Assembly: GCA_050943435.1 (NCBI GenBank)
Contig: JBMNPE010000032.1
Location: forward strand, 1-15,944
Length of the DNA: 15,944 nt
From: RGIG5675 sp050943435
GTDB lineage: Bacteria; Bacillota; Clostridia; Oscillospirales; Ruminococcaceae
Direction: 5' to 3'
Of the stretch, positions 13,709 to 15,944 are shown one piece after another. The notes below the pieces were generated by a model. The model was not told the origin of the DNA and ran no database searches. It saw only the letters and a program-made list of their open reading frames with translations. How positions within the stretch are numbered: the stretch's first letter is position 1; each line of letters starts with the position of its first letter. The position numbers and the translations under genes were made by a program.

Positions 13709-14263
13709 ATGAGAGTCATCACAGGCAGATACAGGGGAAGAAACCTGGGTACGCTGAGCGGATACGACACCGTGAGGCCGACTGAACAGAAGGTCAAGGA
13801 GAGCATGTTCTCCGCGATACAGTTCAGCGTTCCCGGCGCGAGGATACTCGACCTGTTTGCGGGAAGCGGACAGCTGGGCATAGAAGCCCTCTCAAGAGGC
13901 GCCAGGGAAGCCGTGTTCGTGGACTCCAGCAGGGACGCCGCGGGCGTCATACGCAGAAACCTCGCCTCTCTCGGCGAGGAGGTCCCGGCGTCGGTCATAG
14001 TGGGAGACTGCCTGAGGTACGCCGACAGAAATCCCGGGAAATTCGATATAATATTCCTGGATCCCCCGTACGGGGAGGGGCTCGCGGAGATCCTGGCCGA
14101 CAGGCTGCACAGGATGCTGGCAGACGGGGGAATAGCCGTGTGCGAGACCGGAGGGGACGAGGAGATGCCGGAATCCCCTGCGGGCCTGAGGCTCAGGAAG
14201 AGATACAGGCACGGGCGGACGTCCGTGTGGATATACGACAGGGAGGAGGACTCCGGAACATAA
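13709..14263 (+). CDS. rsmD: 16S rRNA (guanine-966-N2)-methyltransferase RsmD
   Basis: This SAM-dependent methyltransferase modifies G966 of 16S rRNA in the 30S subunit. The 184 residues match the family. RVITGRYRGRNL at the N-terminus and TVRPTEQKVKESMFSAI near 27-43 are diagnostic. The SAM motif DLFAGSGQLGIEALSRGA lies near 50-67, and the catalytic DPPYGEG near 117-123 in IIFLDPPYGEGL. Only a weak G-rich ribosome binding site is seen ahead of the ATG. The stop overlaps the coaD start by one base, a pairing common in Bacillota. Confidence 0.95.
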   Translation: MRVITGRYRGRNLGTLSGYDTVRPTEQKVKESMFSAIQFSVPGARILDLFAGSGQLGIEALSRGAREAVFVDSSRDAAGVIRRNLASLGEEVPASVIVGDCLRYADRNPGKFDIIFLDPPYGEGLAEILADRLHRMLADGGIAVCETGGDEEMPESPAGLRLRKRYRHGRTSVWIYDREEDSGT

Positions 14264-14751
14264 TGCGTACAGCTCTGTGCCCGGGAAGCTTCGACCCGGT
14301 GACAAAGGGGCATGTCGACGTCATCGAGAGAGCCGCCGGGCTGTTCGACAAGGTGATCGTAGTCGTGCTCAAGAATTCGAACAAGACGCCGAATTTCACG
14401 TACGAACAGCGCGTGGAGTTCCTGAAGAAGTCCACGGCTCACATCCCGAATGTCGAAGTGGACTCGTATTCGGGGCTTCTTGCGGACTATGCGAAAAAGA
14501 AAGGCGCAGTTGCCGTCGTGAAGGGCATCCGCGCGGTCACGGACTTTGAGTACGAGTTCCAGATGGCACTCACCAACAAGAAGCTCAACCCGGAGCTCGA
14601 GACCCTGTTCATGCCGACCAGCATGCAGTACATGTTCTTAAGCTCGAGCCTCGTGAGGGAAGTTGCCCGCTATGGAGGAGATATATCGCAGTTCGTCCCT
14701 GACGTCATCTGCGATGATATTAAAAAAATTGCAGAGAAAGGAAATTTCTGA
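14263..14751 (+). CDS. coaD: Phosphopantetheine adenylyltransferase CoaD
   Basis: This enzyme catalyses the penultimate step of coenzyme A synthesis: 4'-phosphopantetheine plus ATP gives dephospho-CoA. The 162-residue nucleotidyltransferase has CPGSFDPVTKGHVDVIERA at the N-terminus (containing the TKGH form of the HxGH motif), VKGIRAVTDFEYEFQMA near 87-103, and the ATP-binding SSSLVREVARYGGDISQFVP near 127-146. The ATG is taken at 14263, overlapping the rsmD stop, because the family N-terminus begins there; GGAGGA lies 12 nt upstream inside rsmD. Confidence 0.97.
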   Translation: MRTALCPGSFDPVTKGHVDVIERAAGLFDKVIVVVLKNSNKTPNFTYEQRVEFLKKSTAHIPNVEVDSYSGLLADYAKKKGAVAVVKGIRAVTDFEYEFQMALTNKKLNPELETLFMPTSMQYMFLSSSLVREVARYGGDISQFVPDVICDDIKKIAEKGNF

Positions 14752-14752
14752 A

Positions 14753-15217
14753 ATGGCAGTAGATAAGTACCTTGATCAGATTGATGATGTCCTGGAAGAG
14801 GCATGGAGCCTTCCGCTGTCCGGCGGAAAGAGGATGGTGGATATCGACAAGATAAGGAACCTCATCGACGAGATTAGGCTTCACCTGCCCGATGAAATAA
14901 AGCAGGCGAAAGCCGTTGTAGCCGACAGGGACGAGATCATCCGCGACGCCAAGGCCCAGAGCGAGGAAATCATCAAGAAGGCTGAGGACAGGGCCAGGAT
15001 CCTGGTGTCCGAGGAGGAGATCCTCAAGAGCGCCAAGGCCAAGTCCGACGAGATCATGAACGAAACCAGACAGAAGTCCAAGGCAGCCGAGAGGGCCGCG
15101 CTGGAGTTCTCCGAGGCAGTCCTCTCCAAGTCCGAGAACGCCCTTATGACCGCATACAACGAGGTCAAGAACACGAGGGTGTCACTCAGGAACAACGGTT
15201 CAGGAACAAACAAATAA
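14753..15217 (+). CDS. Coiled-coil protein of unknown function following coaD
   Basis: A 154-residue protein. It starts MAVDKYLDQIDDVLEEAWSL, then has a conserved-looking patch LSGGKRMVDIDKIRNLIDEI near 23-42. A long charged, Ala/Glu/Lys-rich helix follows (about 45-145) with many EEIIKKAEDRAR-like heptads and no membrane segment. Such proteins next to coaD in Clostridia are often labelled ATPase or ATP-synthase-b-like, and parts resemble DivIVA-type coiled coils. I do not recognise a specific function and no ATP-binding motif is visible. The start at 14753 begins one base after the coaD stop and has AAAGGA 10 nt upstream. It is the last gene before a strong terminator, so it is co-transcribed with rsmD-coaD. 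Confidence 0.85.
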   Translation: MAVDKYLDQIDDVLEEAWSLPLSGGKRMVDIDKIRNLIDEIRLHLPDEIKQAKAVVADRDEIIRDAKAQSEEIIKKAEDRARILVSEEEILKSAKAKSDEIMNETRQKSKAAERAALEFSEAVLSKSENALMTAYNEVKNTRVSLRNNGSGTNK

Positions 15218-15236
15218 ATAACAGCACTCTGAAGCC

Positions 15237-15265
15237 AGCCGGATGCCTCAGAGCATCCGGCTTTT
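15237..15265 (+). terminator. Intrinsic terminator of the rsmD-coaD operon
   Basis: AGCCGGATGC (15237-15246) pairs perfectly with GCATCCGGCT (15253-15262) around a 6-nt loop, followed by TTTT. It stands 20 nt after the stop of the coiled-coil gene. Confidence 0.88.
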
Positions 15266-15385
15266 CCGATGTGCAGGAGATTTTCATCAGGCGCTTCTGC
15301 TTGTGGAAAAGTCCTGCAGTCCGACGCCTTCAGGGCCGTGGATGCTGTTTTAAATGAACATTTAAAAAAATATTCTAAAAAAGTA

Positions 15386-15413
15386 GTGACATACGAGAAT
15401 ATTGGGATAAAAT
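15386..15413 (+). promoter_or_regulatory. Candidate promoter of the surface-protein gene
   Basis: GTGACA (15386-15391) and TAAAAT (15408-15413) are separated by 16 nt in an AT-rich stretch. The predicted start is near 15420, giving a leader of about 95 nt. The rest of the 15266-15385 gap shows nothing recognisable. Confidence 0.5.
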
Positions 15414-15421
15414 GTATATGC

Positions 15422-15437
15422 AAATGCATATGCATTT
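15422..15437. promoter_or_regulatory. Perfect 16-bp palindrome near the predicted start site, candidate operator
   Basis: AAATGCATATGCATTT reads identically on both strands and lies directly downstream of the predicted -10 box of the surface-protein gene. This position suits a repressor. It has no loop, so a DNA site is more likely than an RNA hairpin, although a T-run follows. Confidence 0.5.
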
Positions 15438-15513
15438 TTTGTTGAATTCAGTTTGAGGGGGAAAACCGCACCGGGGATGCCCAGTCCGGCGGCGGAGTTT
15501 TCCGGAGGGAAAG

Positions 15514-15944
15514 ATGAAAAAATCAGCAAAGATAATTGCAGCCCTGCTCATGACAGTATTCGCTGCATGCCTGGGAGTAATGCCTGCAATGGCCGATTCA
15601 GAACCGTACCTGGCATACATGGACGGCTCTTCCTGGAAGATGGAGCTCCAGTCTGACCCGTCGCAGTCCATCATGGTCTACTGCCTCGACCGCGAGGCAC
15701 TGCAGCCGACGAGCGATTCCGGAGTAGGGCCATACACACTTACGACGGATCCCACTGACGAAGAGCTCATATCTGCGACTCCTCTTACGGATGAGGAAAA
15801 GGCGGAGACAATCCGCAGGATAGTGTACTTCGGATATCCAAATCTCGGAGGGAATGACGGAGAAGCATGGAAGGCCGAGGCGGAAGAACTCTCTTCCGGA
15901 ATGTACGAGCTCAATACCGACGGCCTCAGGGGATATACCCAGTC
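15514..15944 (+). CDS. Thioester-domain (Cys-Gln) surface adhesin, N-terminal part
   Basis: The first 143 codons of a secreted protein are present; the gene continues past the right edge. Residues 1-27 are a Sec signal peptide: KKSAK basic start, hydrophobic AALLMTVFAACLGVM, and an AMA-D cleavage site. The mature part looks like a thioester domain of Gram-positive adhesins: Cys57 in IMVYCLDREA, IRRIVYFGYPN near 100-110, and Gln143 in GYTQ at the very end, which would be the thioester Gln of the TQxxIW-type motif cut by the window. Such domains form an internal Cys-Gln thioester that binds host ligands covalently. Later Cna-B repeats and a wall anchor are expected but not visible. AGGGAAAG precedes the ATG closely. 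Confidence 0.82.
   Translation, partial: MKKSAKIIAALLMTVFAACLGVMPAMADSEPYLAYMDGSSWKMELQSDPSQSIMVYCLDREALQPTSDSGVGPYTLTTDPTDEELISATPLTDEEKAETIRRIVYFGYPNLGGNDGEAWKAEAEELSSGMYELNTDGLRGYTQ

Noticed and set aside
14663..14752. A 30-codon extension of the coiled-coil protein into coaD
   Set aside because: It is the coaD 3' end in another frame; the ATG at 14753 is correctly spaced from AAAGGA.
15266..15345. Possible riboswitch or small RNA after the rsmD-coaD terminator
   Set aside because: A GGCG/CGCC pair and a few short helices can be drawn, but no known riboswitch core or U-tract was recognised.

Overview
The window looks like chromosomal DNA of an anaerobic Bacillota (Clostridia). Supporting this are the ylxM-ffh-rpsP-khpA-rimM-trmD order, an HPr with both His15 and Ser46, strong AGGAGG-type ribosome binding sites, consensus sigma-A promoters, frequent TTG starts, and a surface protein of the Gram-positive Cys-Gln thioester type. 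A member of the Family XIII / Anaerovoracaceae-like Clostridia would fit, but the exact genus is a guess. By eye the core genes are GC-rich, while the left third and the intergenic regions are clearly more AT-rich.

Positions 1-4215 hold an accessory catabolic block. A FadR/GntR-type regulator (cut by the window edge) is read leftward, divergently from three rightward genes: glycerate 2-kinase, tartronate-semialdehyde reductase (garR type) and a DUF1537/OtnK-type four-carbon acid sugar kinase. The first two are the classical end of the glucarate/galactarate/glyoxylate route (tartronate semialdehyde to glycerate to 2-phosphoglycerate). The third suggests that a C4 sugar acid or a related substrate also enters here. 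Positions 4216-4906 hold no intact gene, but contain stem-loops, a clear terminator for the next leftward gene, and the frame-disrupted remains of what looks like a tiny hydrophobic toxin peptide.

Positions 4907-6752 hold two leftward genes: a small unknown membrane protein, and a stand-alone LOR/SDH-domain protein of the TIGR00300 / ArgZ-AgrE C-terminal family (ornithine cyclodeaminase, ornithine to proline). The latter is divergent from the SRP/ribosome operon, and the two promoters share one -35 element.

Positions 6832-11229 hold the translation and protein-targeting operon ylxM-ffh-rpsP-khpA-rimM-trmD, followed by a DUF554 membrane protein that overlaps trmD where rplS is usually found. 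Positions 11323-13655 hold HPr, a strong terminator, and uvrC. Positions 13652-15265 hold rsmD-coaD and a coiled-coil protein with their own near-consensus promoter and a clean terminator. From 15386 to the right edge there is a promoter with a perfect 16-bp palindrome near the predicted start site, then the secreted N-terminus of a thioester-domain surface adhesin that runs off the window. No tRNA, rRNA, CRISPR array or intact insertion sequence was seen.
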